Of a DNA stretch of 64,000 bases, positions 16,519 through 24,817 are shown piece by piece (position 1 is the first letter of the stretch; the number at the start of each line of letters is the position of its first letter). A program made the position numbers and the translations under genes. Source of the stretch: Sphingobium jiangsuense. GTDB taxonomy: Bacteria > Pseudomonadota > Alphaproteobacteria > Sphingomonadales > Sphingomonadaceae. Where the stretch lies: assembly GCF_014196495.1 (NCBI RefSeq), contig NZ_JACIDT010000021.1, forward strand, positions 1 through 64,000, given 5' to 3'. Under the pieces are notes generated by a model, which ran no database searches, had not been told where the DNA came from, and worked only from the letters and a program-made list of their open reading frames with translations.

Positions 16519-17427
16519 TCAGCTCGGCCGCCAGACCGCCAGACCGTCCTGCCGCGTCATCCGGCCCAGCGCGGGCCAGGTGAAATGGGGCGTGAACATC
16601 GACCAGCCGGTCTCGATCGCCAGATCGATCAGCCGCTTGCGCGTGGCGATCGCCAGCGGCGCATCGGTATCGAACGAGAAGCGCCAGTCCGGGCGCTCGA
16701 CCGAGATATAGCGATTGCCCGCGGCATCGGCGGTGTAGAACAGCTTGTCGTCGCCCGCGTCGAACAGGAAGCCCACCTGCCCCGGCGTATGCCCGTCGAG
16801 CAATATGGTCCCCACCCCCGGCATCGCCTCTTCCCCCGCGCGGAAGATCACCAGCCGGTCCTTGCCGAGAGCGAGGAAGCGCTGGGCCGCCCATATGGTT
16901 TCCACCCGCATCGGCGGCGGCATCAGCGTGCCGCTGAGGTCGGGCTCCCGCCCCCAGAAATCGACCTCTTCCTGGCTGACATGATAGCGGGCATTGGGAA
17001 ACAGCGGCCGGTCGTCGTTATCGAACAGCCCGCCGATATGGTCGGGATGGATGTGGGAGATGAGGATCGTCCTGATCGACGCCGGATCGATCCCGGCGGC
17101 GGCCAGCGCCCTGGGCAGGCGGCCCGCCGTCGCGATGGGCAGGCTGTCCGGACCGGGCAGCGTGCCGATGCCGGAATCGACCAGCACGTCCTCGCCGCGA
17201 TAGTCGCGGACCAGCAGGCAGGTGATGGTCGTGCGGTTCCGATCGGTGTTCTGGCCATGGTCGGCAAGGAAGCCCTTCAGCTCGTCCTCGGCGATTTCGG
17301 GCGCCGCTATGCTGAGGGGGCCTTCGACATAGCCGTCGCTCAGCGCGACGCAATCGAGCGTGCCGACCGTCAGCTTGCGGAACAGTTCGTCCTCCTGGCC
17401 GGATGCCAGCCGCGCTGGAGTGCTCAT
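16519..17427 (-). CDS. Metallo-beta-lactamase-fold hydrolase
   Basis: This 302-residue protein contains the dizinc motif HIHPDHIGG (HxHxDH) near residue 120, a later GHTPGQVGF histidine, and HFTWPALGR near the end. The layout resembles AHL-lactonase/MBL hydrolases of the AttM or MlhB type. It could open a lactone produced by ring cleavage, or it could degrade a signal lactone. Context favours catabolism. ATG at 17427 has AGGAG at ideal spacing. An earlier ATG at 17433 lies almost inside the ribosome site. It is flanked by two NTF2-like genes. Confidence 0.85.
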   Translation of the reverse strand: MSTPARLASGQEDELFRKLTVGTLDCVALSDGYVEGPLSIAAPEIAEDELKGFLADHGQNTDRNRTTITCLLVRDYRGEDVLVDSGIGTLPGPDSLPIATAGRLPRALAAAGIDPASIRTILISHIHPDHIGGLFDNDDRPLFPNARYHVSQEEVDFWGREPDLSGTLMPPPMRVETIWAAQRFLALGKDRLVIFRAGEEAMPGVGTILLDGHTPGQVGFLFDAGDDKLFYTADAAGNRYISVERPDWRFSFDTDAPLAIATRKRLIDLAIETGWSMFTPHFTWPALGRMTRQDGLAVWRPS

Positions 17428-17447
17428 ATCCATTCTCCTGACAGGCT

Positions 17448-18047
17448 TCAGCCCTCGGCCAGCCATTGTTGTTCCTGCACCCGCAGCGCCGCCACCGTTT
17501 CCGGCCGGTCGATGCCGGGCAGGTCGTCCCGCACCGCGAAGCCCGCCCGCGCCATCGAATAGGCGATGCAGCGATAGGATTTGCGCATGCCGCCGAACAT
17601 ATCCTGATCGATCACCAGCGGCTGGCCGGGATTGATGGGCACGATCGTGTCGCTGATATAATAGGCCCGCATGCCGAAGAGCAGCCATTCGCCCCCTTCC
17701 CGCACCGCACGCCAGAGCAGCCGGGTGTGGCTGGTAAGGTCGATCTCCACCCCGTCCAGATCGCTGAGCGCGTGGATGCAGCATCCGGTTTCCGCCAGCG
17801 CCCGGTCGCCCCGCACCGTCACGGCGGCGGGGCTCATCTGGTGGAAGGTATAGACCTTGCCGCCGGCGATCTGGCTGCTGCGCTCCGCGAATTCCTTGCC
17901 GGAGCCCTGAAACCACGACACCTCGACGAGGGAATCGGGATGATAGCATTGCGCCATCACATCCCATTGCCCGGTGTCGCGCGCGGTGCGCTCGAACTGG
18001 ATGAGGGTGTCGATCGCGGTGCGGTCTTGCAGATCCTGTTGCGCCAT
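17448..18047 (-). CDS. NTF2/SnoaL-like protein (copy B)
   Basis: This 199-residue relative of copies A and C contains QCYHPDSLVEVSWFQGSGKE near residue 33 and the tail DDLPGIDRPETVAALRVQEQ. An NTF2-like domain covers about residues 5-140, and the C-terminal 50 residues extend beyond the usual fold. It precedes the MBL hydrolase by 20 bases, so the two are probably co-translated. The function is unknown. A ring-modifying or lyase role is inferred only from the catabolic neighbours. Confidence 0.82.
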   Translation of the reverse strand: MAQQDLQDRTAIDTLIQFERTARDTGQWDVMAQCYHPDSLVEVSWFQGSGKEFAERSSQIAGGKVYTFHQMSPAAVTVRGDRALAETGCCIHALSDLDGVEIDLTSHTRLLWRAVREGGEWLLFGMRAYYISDTIVPINPGQPLVIDQDMFGGMRKSYRCIAYSMARAGFAVRDDLPGIDRPETVAALRVQEQQWLAEG

Positions 18048-18074
18048 ATGCCTGTCCTTCTTGCCGCCGCGCCC

Positions 18075-18665
18075 CTAGAGGAAGCTGGCCACTTCCTCGA
18101 AATCCAGCCGCGGCGACCGGTTGTAGACCTTGTCCGGGTCGCCATGGCCGATGCCGCAGATGAAGTTGATCCGCAGCGTCGTGCCCGCGAAGAATTCCTC
18201 CTGCACCTTCGCCGGGTCGAAGCCCGACATCGGCCCCGCGTCGAGGCCGACCGCGCGCAGCGCGAGCAGGAAATAGGCCGCCTGCAACGTGCCGTTGCGG
18301 AACGCGGTGCCCTTGATCAGCGGTTCGTTGCCCGCGAACACGGCCCGCGCGTCGGGGTTGTGCGGGAACACCTTGGGCAGCTGCTCGTAAAAGGCCTCGT
18401 CGAAGGCGATCAGCGCGACGACCGGCGCGGTCATCACCTTGTCGACATTGCCGGGCGACATGGCGGGGCGCAGCCTCTCCTTCGCCTCTGCCGAGCGCAG
18501 GAACAGCAGCCGCATCGGCTGGGTGTTCATCGAGGTCGGACCCCATTTGGCGATTTCATAGGCGGCCTTCAGCTGGTCGTCGCCGACCTCGCCCGCCTGC
18601 CAGCCATTCTGGGAGCGGGCTTCGTAGAACAGCCTGTCGAGCGCGGTCCGGTCGATCACGGTCAT
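18075..18665 (-). CDS. Nitroreductase-family FMN oxidoreductase (RutE/HadB-like)
   Basis: This 196-residue protein matches the RutE-type nitroreductase family, with ARSQNGWQAGEVGDDQLKAA, the FMN-binding KWGPTSMNTQPMRLLF, and LRAVGLDAGPMSGFDPAKV. RutE reduces malonic semialdehyde in pyrimidine breakdown. Here no other rut gene is intact, so it more likely reduces an aldehyde or enone intermediate. One base separates it from the upstream small-protein gene and 27 bases from the NTF2 gene downstream, so it sits in the middle of the leftward operon. Confidence 0.85.
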   Translation of the reverse strand: MTVIDRTALDRLFYEARSQNGWQAGEVGDDQLKAAYEIAKWGPTSMNTQPMRLLFLRSAEAKERLRPAMSPGNVDKVMTAPVVALIAFDEAFYEQLPKVFPHNPDARAVFAGNEPLIKGTAFRNGTLQAAYFLLALRAVGLDAGPMSGFDPAKVQEEFFAGTTLRINFICGIGHGDPDKVYNRSPRLDFEEVASFL

Positions 18666-18666
18666 G

Positions 18667-18984
18667 TCACTTCACCTCGAAATCGATATGGGCCAGCACG
18701 CCGTCGAACAGGCCCGCCGCGTCCAGCACGCGCGGGCGCAGCGCCGTGCGTTCCGGCGAGGTCATCATCGCCGTGCGGCCCGCCTCGTCGGCGAATTCGA
18801 CCAGAACCTGGCAATAGACCGGCGGGGCGCCGTCCTCATGCTGTTCCGGCCACAGGATTTTGACGCCGCTGACGCCGGGAAAGCCGCGCATGGTCGGCAC
18901 CAGTTCACCGGAAATAATCTCGCGGAAGCTTTCCTCCTGCCCCTGCTTCGGCCTGCCCAGCCAATATGCCGCGCGGATATACAT
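18667..18984 (-). CDS. Small dimeric alpha/beta-barrel protein
   Basis: This 105-residue protein begins MYIRAAYWLGRPKQGQEESF and contains LVPTMRGFPGVSGVKILWPE and YCQVLVEFADEAGRTAMM. The pattern matches EthD/ABM-type ferredoxin-like dimeric proteins, often found as small accessory proteins in aromatic and polyketide pathways. GAGAAGAAGG lies ahead of the ATG at 18984. It is one base from the nitroreductase gene. No specific reaction can be assigned. Confidence 0.7.
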   Translation of the reverse strand: MYIRAAYWLGRPKQGQEESFREIISGELVPTMRGFPGVSGVKILWPEQHEDGAPPVYCQVLVEFADEAGRTAMMTSPERTALRPRVLDAAGLFDGVLAHIDFEVK

Positions 18985-19073
18985 CGTCCTTCTTCTCCCC
19001 GATCGATCTGCACCGTCCCGGCCGGGAGGGTGCGAACATGGTATCATCCATCCGCGCGCGGCGCGGCGGCCGC

Positions 19074-19670
19074 TCAGCGCAACCGGATGCCGTCCACCCC
19101 GCGCGGCCCGCTGGCGGGGCGCATCTTGAGCGCCCTTTCGTCCTCGCCGGCCTGATATCGGCGGTACAATTCCTCCGGGTCGAAATCGACACCGATGGGA
19201 TTGGTGTTGAAGGCGGGCGTGAACATGAATTCCCCGGCCTCTTCCACAGTATCGTAATTGTCGACCTGCAATTCGACCTGGTTCTGGTCGGGGTCGGCAT
19301 AGTACATGGAGGTCGTCGGCCCGTGATTGACGGACCAGACCGGCAGGATGCCCAGATCCTTCAGCCGCATATAGTTTTTCAGCAGATCGCCTAGGCCCGC
19401 ATAGGTGAAGGCGAAATGGTGCACGCCCGCTATGCCTTCGGGCTGCGGGCCCACGCCCGGCACATTGATCACCGCGACCCGGTGATGCTCGTCGTCATAG
19501 CACAGGAAGGCGAGGCCGCCGTCGTCATAGACGACCCTGGCGTTGAGCACCGCCTTGTACCAGTTCACCAGTTCTTCGAACCTGGCGGTGCGAAGGACGA
19601 TATGCGCCAGCTTGACCGGCGACACGGCGGCATCGGACGTCTGTTCCGAAGCCGTTTCCAGAGTCGGCAT
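19074..19670 (-). CDS. VOC-family extradiol dioxygenase-like protein (copy 2)
   Basis: This 198-residue paralog of the protein at 8307 has putative metal ligands in KLAHIVLRTARF (His), GVHHFAFTYA (His) and DPDQNQVELQVDNYD (Glu). It is likely a ring-cleavage dioxygenase or a related VOC enzyme. It heads a leftward run of six genes to 15740. A TTGCA-type site at 19714 lies 44 bases upstream of the start, so it probably answers to the MarR regulator. Confidence 0.85.
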   Translation of the reverse strand: MPTLETASEQTSDAAVSPVKLAHIVLRTARFEELVNWYKAVLNARVVYDDGGLAFLCYDDEHHRVAVINVPGVGPQPEGIAGVHHFAFTYAGLGDLLKNYMRLKDLGILPVWSVNHGPTTSMYYADPDQNQVELQVDNYDTVEEAGEFMFTPAFNTNPIGVDFDPEELYRRYQAGEDERALKMRPASGPRGVDGIRLR

Positions 19671-19713
19671 GATACTCTCCTTACAGGGCGGTTTTCAGGC
19701 CCGCCCTATCCAT

Positions 19714-19725
19714 TTGCAAATTCAA
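19714..19725. promoter_or_regulatory. TTGCA-NN-TGCAA-type site upstream of VOC copy 2 (one mismatch)
   Basis: TTGCAAATTCAA differs from the perfect palindrome by one base in the right arm, inside a larger CATTTG-N6-CAAATG inverted repeat at 19711-19728. It is placed 44 bases upstream of the VOC start. Confidence 0.55.
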
Positions 19726-19766
19726 ATGTATGAGCGAATGCAGGGCAACGCAAGCCTTGCCTTCGC

Positions 19767-20744
19767 TTATTCGATCCCGAACAGCGCGCGGGCATTATCC
19801 CGCCCGATCTTCCGCCTGTCAGCGTCGGATATCTCGGCGGCGTCGAACCAGTTCGCGGCGTGATCGACATTTTCGAACGGCCAGTCGGTCGAGAACATGA
19901 TGCGGTCCACGCCGATTTCCGCGATCGCGTCGGCCAGCGCCGGGGTGCGGAAATTGCCGGAGGTCGTCAGGTGGAAATTCTCGCGGAAATAGTCGCCGAT
20001 CAGCCTCCGCGCCCTGTAGGTCGGGGGCAGGTCCATCCAGCGGTTGCGGTTGTCGATGCGCCACATGCTGAACGGCAGGCCCTCGCCCATATGGCCGAGA
20101 ATGAATTGCAGCTTCGGGCAGTCGTCGAACAGGCCGGAGCCGATCAGCCGCAGCGCATGCACCGCCGTTTCCTGCCCGAAGGCCCAGGTCGGCCCCATCA
20201 GCCATTCATGCCCCTGGAAGATGCGCGCATGGGGCAGCAGCGGATTGCGAGGATGCAGGTAGAAAGGCACGCCGAGCGCCTCGACCGTGCGCCAGAAGGG
20301 CCGGTATTCCGCCCCGTCATAATAGGTGACGGTCGCCTCGTCGCCGACCTGGCTGAACCCGTTCACCAGCGCGCCGACAAAGCCCAGGTCGCGCACGCAG
20401 CGCTCCATCTCCTCGGCGGCGAAGGCGGGGTCCTGCAAGGGCAACGCCGCGAAGCCGCGGAACCGGTCCGGCCTTTTCGCGACCTCTTCGGCCAGATAAT
20501 CGTTGGCGCGCCGCGCCAGTTCCCGCGCGGCGGCGGGGTCGGCTATCGCCTGAATGGTCGGGGCGTTGAGCGACAGGATCATCAGCTCGATGCCGTTCTC
20601 GTCCATCTCCCGCAGGCGCCGGTCCTGAATGTCGAGCAGGCGGGCGCGCAGTTCGTCCCAGATGGTGTCGGGGAAGAACCCCCTGGAATCCTCCAGCGTT
20701 TCTGGAAGCGCGAAATGTTCCTCAAGGGCGATTTTGCCTTGCAT
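19767..20744 (-). CDS. Amidohydrolase-superfamily aromatic acid decarboxylase (gamma-resorcylate decarboxylase-like)
   Basis: This 325-residue protein matches the ACMSD-related branch of the amidohydrolases that decarboxylates hydroxybenzoates without a cofactor. The metal ligands are visible: EEHFA (Glu and His) at residues 8-11, the central PFYLHPRNPLLPHARIF histidine near 165, GHMGEGLPF, and the aspartate in FSTDWPFENVD near 287. Length and motifs are closest to gamma-resorcylate (2,6-dihydroxybenzoate) decarboxylase. It stands between the monooxygenase at 20843 and the dioxygenase at 19074, as expected for decarboxylation of an aromatic acid in the pathway. The exact substrate is unknown. 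Confidence 0.88.
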   Translation of the reverse strand: MQGKIALEEHFALPETLEDSRGFFPDTIWDELRARLLDIQDRRLREMDENGIELMILSLNAPTIQAIADPAAARELARRANDYLAEEVAKRPDRFRGFAALPLQDPAFAAEEMERCVRDLGFVGALVNGFSQVGDEATVTYYDGAEYRPFWRTVEALGVPFYLHPRNPLLPHARIFQGHEWLMGPTWAFGQETAVHALRLIGSGLFDDCPKLQFILGHMGEGLPFSMWRIDNRNRWMDLPPTYRARRLIGDYFRENFHLTTSGNFRTPALADAIAEIGVDRIMFSTDWPFENVDHAANWFDAAEISDADRRKIGRDNARALFGIE

Positions 20745-20842
20745 GATCCCTCCTGATGGCGGCGGTTTGCCCGCGCCGGAAAAAGCCGGAAACGAAGCGC
20801 GCGACGGCGCCCGTCAAAATGGGGGCCTCGACAGGCGCCCTC

Positions 20843-22063
20843 TCAATATTGCCCCTTCGGCTCCAGCCCGAGGACATGCTGCCCGTACATGGTCGAAACC
20901 GCGTCCCAGTTGGTGCTGATGTGGACGCCCGCCGCGTGAATGTCGCGCCAGAAGCGCTGGAGCGGGCGGTTGAGATCGAGCGCATTGCCGCCCGAACCAT
21001 AGAACAGCGCGTCGACCGCCTGCACCAGCAGCCTGACCGCGAAGGCATGGGTGCGCCGGTTGCGCAGGCGGACGTCGAGGCTGATGTCCTGCCCGGATGC
21101 CGCGATGCCCTGCGTCTCCGCGATGTCGCGCATCAGGATGGTGCGCGCCGCGTCGATGCTGGCGGCGGCCTCGGCCACGCGCATCTGGATCGTCGCGAAT
21201 TCGATCATCCGGCTGTTGCCTCCGGCGACCGCGCCGCGCGTCGAGCGGTTGCCGGTCGCCTCCAGATAGAGGTCGAACGCCCCTTCCGCCATGCCGAGCG
21301 TCGGCGCGACGAGGCAGGTGGGCACGCAGGCCATGAACGGGATGCGGTAGAGCGGATTGCTGTTGACCGCCACGCCCGGCGCCACGCCCGACGTGCCCGC
21401 GGCGAAGCTCAGCACCCGGTGCGCGGGCACGAACACATCGTCCAGATAGACGGTGCGGCTGCCCGTGCCCGCCAGCCCGGCCACCTGCCAGCTGTCGGGA
21501 TCGATCCGGTAATCGCTGGCCGGCACCAGGAAAAAGCCCGCGAAGGGCGGCTCCCCCGCCTTGTCGGACGGGAAGATCGAGCCGAGCAGCAGCCAGTCGG
21601 ACGTGTCGCAACCCGAAGCGAAGCCCCATGCGCCCGTCATCCGGTAGCCGCCGTCGACGGCGACCGCCTTGCCCGACGGCGCATAGGATCCGGCCGCGAA
21701 CGCATCGCGCTTGTTCCCCCACACATCCGCCTGCGCTTCCTCCGGAAACAGGCCGATCAGCCATTGGTGGACGGCGCACACGCTGAACACCCAGCCGGCG
21801 GACCCATCCCCCCGCGCGATGCGCGACACGATGCCGGCGAAGGCTTCGAACCCGGCCTCATAGCCGCCGAACAGCCGGGGTTGCAGCACCCGGTACAGCC
21901 CCGCCTCGCGGAATTGCTCGATCAGTTCCTGCGGCACGCGACGATCCGTCTCGATCCGCAACGCCTGCTCACGGGCGAGCCGGCCAAAATCTTCCGCCGC
22001 CGCGAATAGCCCGGAAACAGGGTCGCTTTCGACGATCCTCGCTGCATTGCTCATGCCGATCAT
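20843..22063 (-). CDS. Group D flavin monooxygenase (acyl-CoA dehydrogenase fold), copy 2
   Basis: This 406-residue acyl-CoA-dehydrogenase-fold protein contains GLYRVLQPRLFGGYEAGFEA, GYRMTGAWGFASGCDTSDWL, GLAGTGSRTVYLDDVFVPAH and the C-terminal AGVHISTNWDAVSTMYGQHV. It resembles HsaA/hydroxyphenylacetate-type two-component hydroxylases. The flavin reductase gene at 22719 lies just beyond the MarR gene and is the obvious partner. A TTGCA-type site is 37 bases upstream. The decarboxylase gene follows downstream after about 100 bases. Confidence 0.88.
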   Translation of the reverse strand: MIGMSNAARIVESDPVSGLFAAAEDFGRLAREQALRIETDRRVPQELIEQFREAGLYRVLQPRLFGGYEAGFEAFAGIVSRIARGDGSAGWVFSVCAVHQWLIGLFPEEAQADVWGNKRDAFAAGSYAPSGKAVAVDGGYRMTGAWGFASGCDTSDWLLLGSIFPSDKAGEPPFAGFFLVPASDYRIDPDSWQVAGLAGTGSRTVYLDDVFVPAHRVLSFAAGTSGVAPGVAVNSNPLYRIPFMACVPTCLVAPTLGMAEGAFDLYLEATGNRSTRGAVAGGNSRMIEFATIQMRVAEAAASIDAARTILMRDIAETQGIAASGQDISLDVRLRNRRTHAFAVRLLVQAVDALFYGSGGNALDLNRPLQRFWRDIHAAGVHISTNWDAVSTMYGQHVLGLEPKGQY

Positions 22064-22100
22064 TCCTCTCCATCGAGCATTTCGATGGATCGGTTATCAG

Positions 22101-22112
22101 TTGCATTGGCAA
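22101..22112. promoter_or_regulatory. TTGCA-NN-TGCAA-type site upstream of monooxygenase copy 2 (one mismatch)
   Basis: TTGCATTGGCAA matches the consensus except for one base in the right arm. It lies 37 bases upstream of the leftward monooxygenase gene, between that gene and the end of the MarR gene. Confidence 0.6.
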
Positions 22113-22117
22113 ATGAG

Positions 22118-22600
22118 TCAAGTCGTAATCTGATTCCGGTCGCCGTCCTGCGTATCCAGCGGGTGGACCTGGTCCAGCGAGATGAGGTTGGTGTAGATCT
22201 TGTTGAGCAGCGTCTTCAGCCTGCGCACGTCGGCCGGGCTGATGCCGTCGAGCGCCGCCGCCTCATGCCGCGTGACCGAGGGCAGGATCCGCTCGACCAG
22301 CGCGCGCCCCGCCGGGGTGAGGCTGATATTGACCGAGCGCCAGTTGACGCCGGACTGCTGGCGATAGACCAGTTCCCGCTCCACCAGCGTGCTGACCTGC
22401 CGGGAAAGGGTAGAAACCTCCACGCTTATCACCTCGGAAAGGCCGCTCAGCGTCTGCTCGCCGGTCCCCCAGAGCGCCGCCAGCACCCGCCACATCGGCA
22501 GGGTCAGCCGGCAATCCTTGAGTTCCTGCGTAAACGCGCTGGCGACCGCGACGCCCGCGCGATTGAGGAGGAAGGCCAGCGATTCGTTCAACGCGTACAT
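22118..22600 (-). CDS. MarR-family transcriptional regulator
   Basis: This 160-residue winged-helix regulator has LTLPMWRVLAALWGTGEQTL leading into the recognition helix VEVSTLSRQVSTLVERELVY and a wing segment SGVNWRSVNISLTPAGRALV. MarR proteins usually repress and release DNA when they bind a phenolic or acyl-CoA ligand. A perfect TTGCATTTGCAA palindrome lies 71 bases upstream, shared with the divergent flavin reductase promoter. Six similar sites precede other catabolic genes, making it the best candidate controller of the whole block. Confidence 0.9.
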   Translation of the reverse strand: MYALNESLAFLLNRAGVAVASAFTQELKDCRLTLPMWRVLAALWGTGEQTLSGLSEVISVEVSTLSRQVSTLVERELVYRQQSGVNWRSVNISLTPAGRALVERILPSVTRHEAAALDGISPADVRRLKTLLNKIYTNLISLDQVHPLDTQDGDRNQITT

Positions 22601-22671
22601 GGATCAACTCTCATCGAAACAAGGCTCCTGAAGAAGGCCGCAAGGCGGGAAAGGAAGGACATTGACATGGT

Positions 22672-22683
22672 TTGCATTTGCAA
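22672..22683. promoter_or_regulatory. TTGCA-NN-TGCAA palindrome between marR and flavin reductase (perfect)
   Basis: TTGCATTTGCAA has perfect 5-base arms in the divergent gap between the MarR gene (start 22600) and the flavin reductase gene (start 22719). Position suggests autoregulation and control of the reductase. Confidence 0.7.
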
Positions 22684-22718
22684 ATAATAATTGATGTAAC
22701 GGATGAGGATTATACGCC

Positions 22719-23219
22719 ATGATGTATCAACAGGAAGCCTCTTTTCGTGACGCCATGCGCCGACTCGCCGCCACCGTCACGATCATCTCCACCAGCGGGC
22801 AGGGACGGCGCCATGGCATAACCGCCACCGCCGTCACCTCGCTGTCGATGGATCCGCCCTCGCTGCTCGTCTGCGTCAACCGCTCCGGCTCGCTGCACGA
22901 CCTGCTGGCGGAGACGGACCGCTTCTGCGTCAACCTGCTGCGGGAAGAGCAGGTCGCGCTGTCCAACGTCTTTTCCGGCAAGCTCGCGCCGGAGGAGCGG
23001 TTCCTGCACGGCAGCTGGGCGGAGGATGAGCATGGCCTGCCCTATATCGCCGACGCGCAGTCCAGCATCTTCTGCCGCAAGCAGGACGCGATCCAATATG
23101 GCTCGCATTCCATCTTCATCGGCGAGGTGGAATCGACGCTGGTGAGCGAGGACATCCGCCCTCTCCTCTACGGCAACGGCTCCTACGGCCGCTGCGCCCC
23201 GCTGGAGGCGGCGGCGTGA
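22719..23219 (+). CDS. Flavin reductase, HpaC-like
   Basis: This 166-residue protein of the short-chain flavin reductase family contains FRDAMRRLAATVTIISTSGQ, GITATAVTSLSMDPPSLLVC and the GxxFxVNLL-like DRFCVNLLREEQ. It uses NAD(P)H to make reduced FMN or FAD for two-component monooxygenases. Three group D and one LLM-class oxygenase in the window need such a partner, and no other reductase of this type is visible. It follows the perfect MarR-type palindrome by 35 bases. Confidence 0.92.
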   Translation: MMYQQEASFRDAMRRLAATVTIISTSGQGRRHGITATAVTSLSMDPPSLLVCVNRSGSLHDLLAETDRFCVNLLREEQVALSNVFSGKLAPEERFLHGSWAEDEHGLPYIADAQSSIFCRKQDAIQYGSHSIFIGEVESTLVSEDIRPLLYGNGSYGRCAPLEAAA

Positions 23220-23251
23220 TCCGGCTTTTGCCGATGCCGAATTGACGACAT

Positions 23252-23263
23252 TTGCGTTTGCAA
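23252..23263. promoter_or_regulatory. TTGCA-NN-TGCAA-type site upstream of aldehyde dehydrogenase (one mismatch)
   Basis: TTGCGTTTGCAA differs from the consensus at one base. It lies 93 bases upstream of the aldehyde dehydrogenase gene and 32 bases after the flavin reductase stop. Confidence 0.55.
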
Positions 23264-23356
23264 ATATGACTGGGCCGGCCATCCGGCGACAATGCAGAAA
23301 AATGATGATTCACCGGCCGGGGAAAGCAGCCCGGCGGCAGCCAGAGAGGATGCGGG

Positions 23357-24817
23357 ATGACGGCTTTGCGGGACGTGGGACAGTGGATCGCCGGGGAATG
23401 GGTGCATGGCGGCGAATGGCGCGACAGCACCGACCCGGCGACGGGCGAGGTCATCGGCCGCTATTGCGAGGCGAGCGTCGCCACCGTGCAGCGCGCGATC
23501 GACGTGGCGCGCGAAACCTTCGAGACCAGCGCGTGGCGCAACGACAACTATCTGCGCGCGACCGCCCTTTCCCATCTCGCCGACGCCTATGACGCGCGGT
23601 TGCAGGAGGTCATCGACACGCTCTGCCGCGAGAACGGCAAGGTGCGCGGCGAGGCGACGTTCGAGGCCTCGCTCATCCCGCGCGCGCTGCGCTTCGCAGC
23701 GGGCCTCGCCATGCATAATTTCGGCCGGGTGATGGAGACGCGGCCGGGCCAGCAGTCGATGTCGATCCGCGAGCCGGTCGGCGTAGCGGGCCTCATCATC
23801 CCGTGGAACTCGCCCGCCTATCTCACCATCCGCGCGCTCGCGCCCGCGCTGGCGGCGGGGTGCACGGCGGTGGTCAAGCTGCCCCATCAGGCGGCGCAGA
23901 GCGCCGCGCTCATCGCCGAGATCGTCGGCTCGGTGGCGGACATACCCAAGGGCGTCGTCAACATCTTCGTCGAATCCGGCGCGGACGGGGCGAAGCTGCT
24001 GGTCGATTCGCCGCATGTGCCCGCGATCAGCTTCACCGGCAGCACCGCGACCGGGCGCGCCATCGCCCGCGCTGCCGCCGATCATCTGAAGCGGGTCGGC
24101 CTCGAACTGGGCGGCAAGACGCCGCACCTCATCTTCGACGACGCGGACCTTTCCGCCGTGCTGCCGGTGCTGGAGAAATCCTGCACCGTCTTCGCCGGGC
24201 AGTTCTGCATGACCGGCAGCCGCATCTATGTGCAGCGCGGCGTCGCCGACGCGTTGCGCGCGAAGCTGGCCGAGCGCTTCCGCGCGGTGCGGGCAGGCCC
24301 CGCCGCCGACCCGCAGAGCCATATGGGCCCGCTGATCGACAAGGCGGCGGTGGACCGCGTCGATGCGCTGGTCGAGGCGGCGATCGCGGCGGGCGCGAAA
24401 CCGATCGTGCGCGGCGGGCGCCCGGACGATCCGGCGCTGGCCGGGGGCGCCTTCTACCTGCCCTGCCTGCTGGAGGTGGACGGCACCGGCCTTTCCATCG
24501 TCCGCGACGAGACTTTCGGCCCGGTGCAGACGCTTCAGCTGTTCGATACCGAGGAGGAAGCGATCGCGCTCGCCAACGACAGCGAATACGGCCTGTCCGC
24601 CTGCGTGTGGAGCCGCGACGTCGACCGGCCGATCCGCGTCGCCCGCCGCCTGCACGCGGGGCTGATCTCGATCAACAGCTGGGCCAATCTGGCGGTGGAG
24701 TTCGAGGAGGGCGGCTTCAAGGCCAGCGGCTCCGGCCGTCTCGGCGGCCTCGCCTCGATCGAGGAATTCCTCGAATATAAGCAGATCACGCAGGACTTCA
24801 TTCCCCATGCTCACTGA
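23357..24817 (+). CDS. NAD(P)-dependent aldehyde dehydrogenase
   Basis: This 486-residue aldehyde dehydrogenase has the NAD-fold motif SFTGSTATGRAIA, the catalytic glutamate in GLELGGKTPHLIF near residue 256, and the catalytic cysteine in FAGQFCMTGSRIY near residue 290. The DETFGPVQTL and SGSGRLGG blocks are intact. It would oxidise an aromatic aldehyde to the acid. The alcohol dehydrogenase gene overlaps its 3-prime end by 11 bases, so the two probably act in succession on an alcohol. Confidence 0.93.
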   Translation: MTALRDVGQWIAGEWVHGGEWRDSTDPATGEVIGRYCEASVATVQRAIDVARETFETSAWRNDNYLRATALSHLADAYDARLQEVIDTLCRENGKVRGEATFEASLIPRALRFAAGLAMHNFGRVMETRPGQQSMSIREPVGVAGLIIPWNSPAYLTIRALAPALAAGCTAVVKLPHQAAQSAALIAEIVGSVADIPKGVVNIFVESGADGAKLLVDSPHVPAISFTGSTATGRAIARAAADHLKRVGLELGGKTPHLIFDDADLSAVLPVLEKSCTVFAGQFCMTGSRIYVQRGVADALRAKLAERFRAVRAGPAADPQSHMGPLIDKAAVDRVDALVEAAIAAGAKPIVRGGRPDDPALAGGAFYLPCLLEVDGTGLSIVRDETFGPVQTLQLFDTEEEAIALANDSEYGLSACVWSRDVDRPIRVARRLHAGLISINSWANLAVEFEEGGFKASGSGRLGGLASIEEFLEYKQITQDFIPHAH

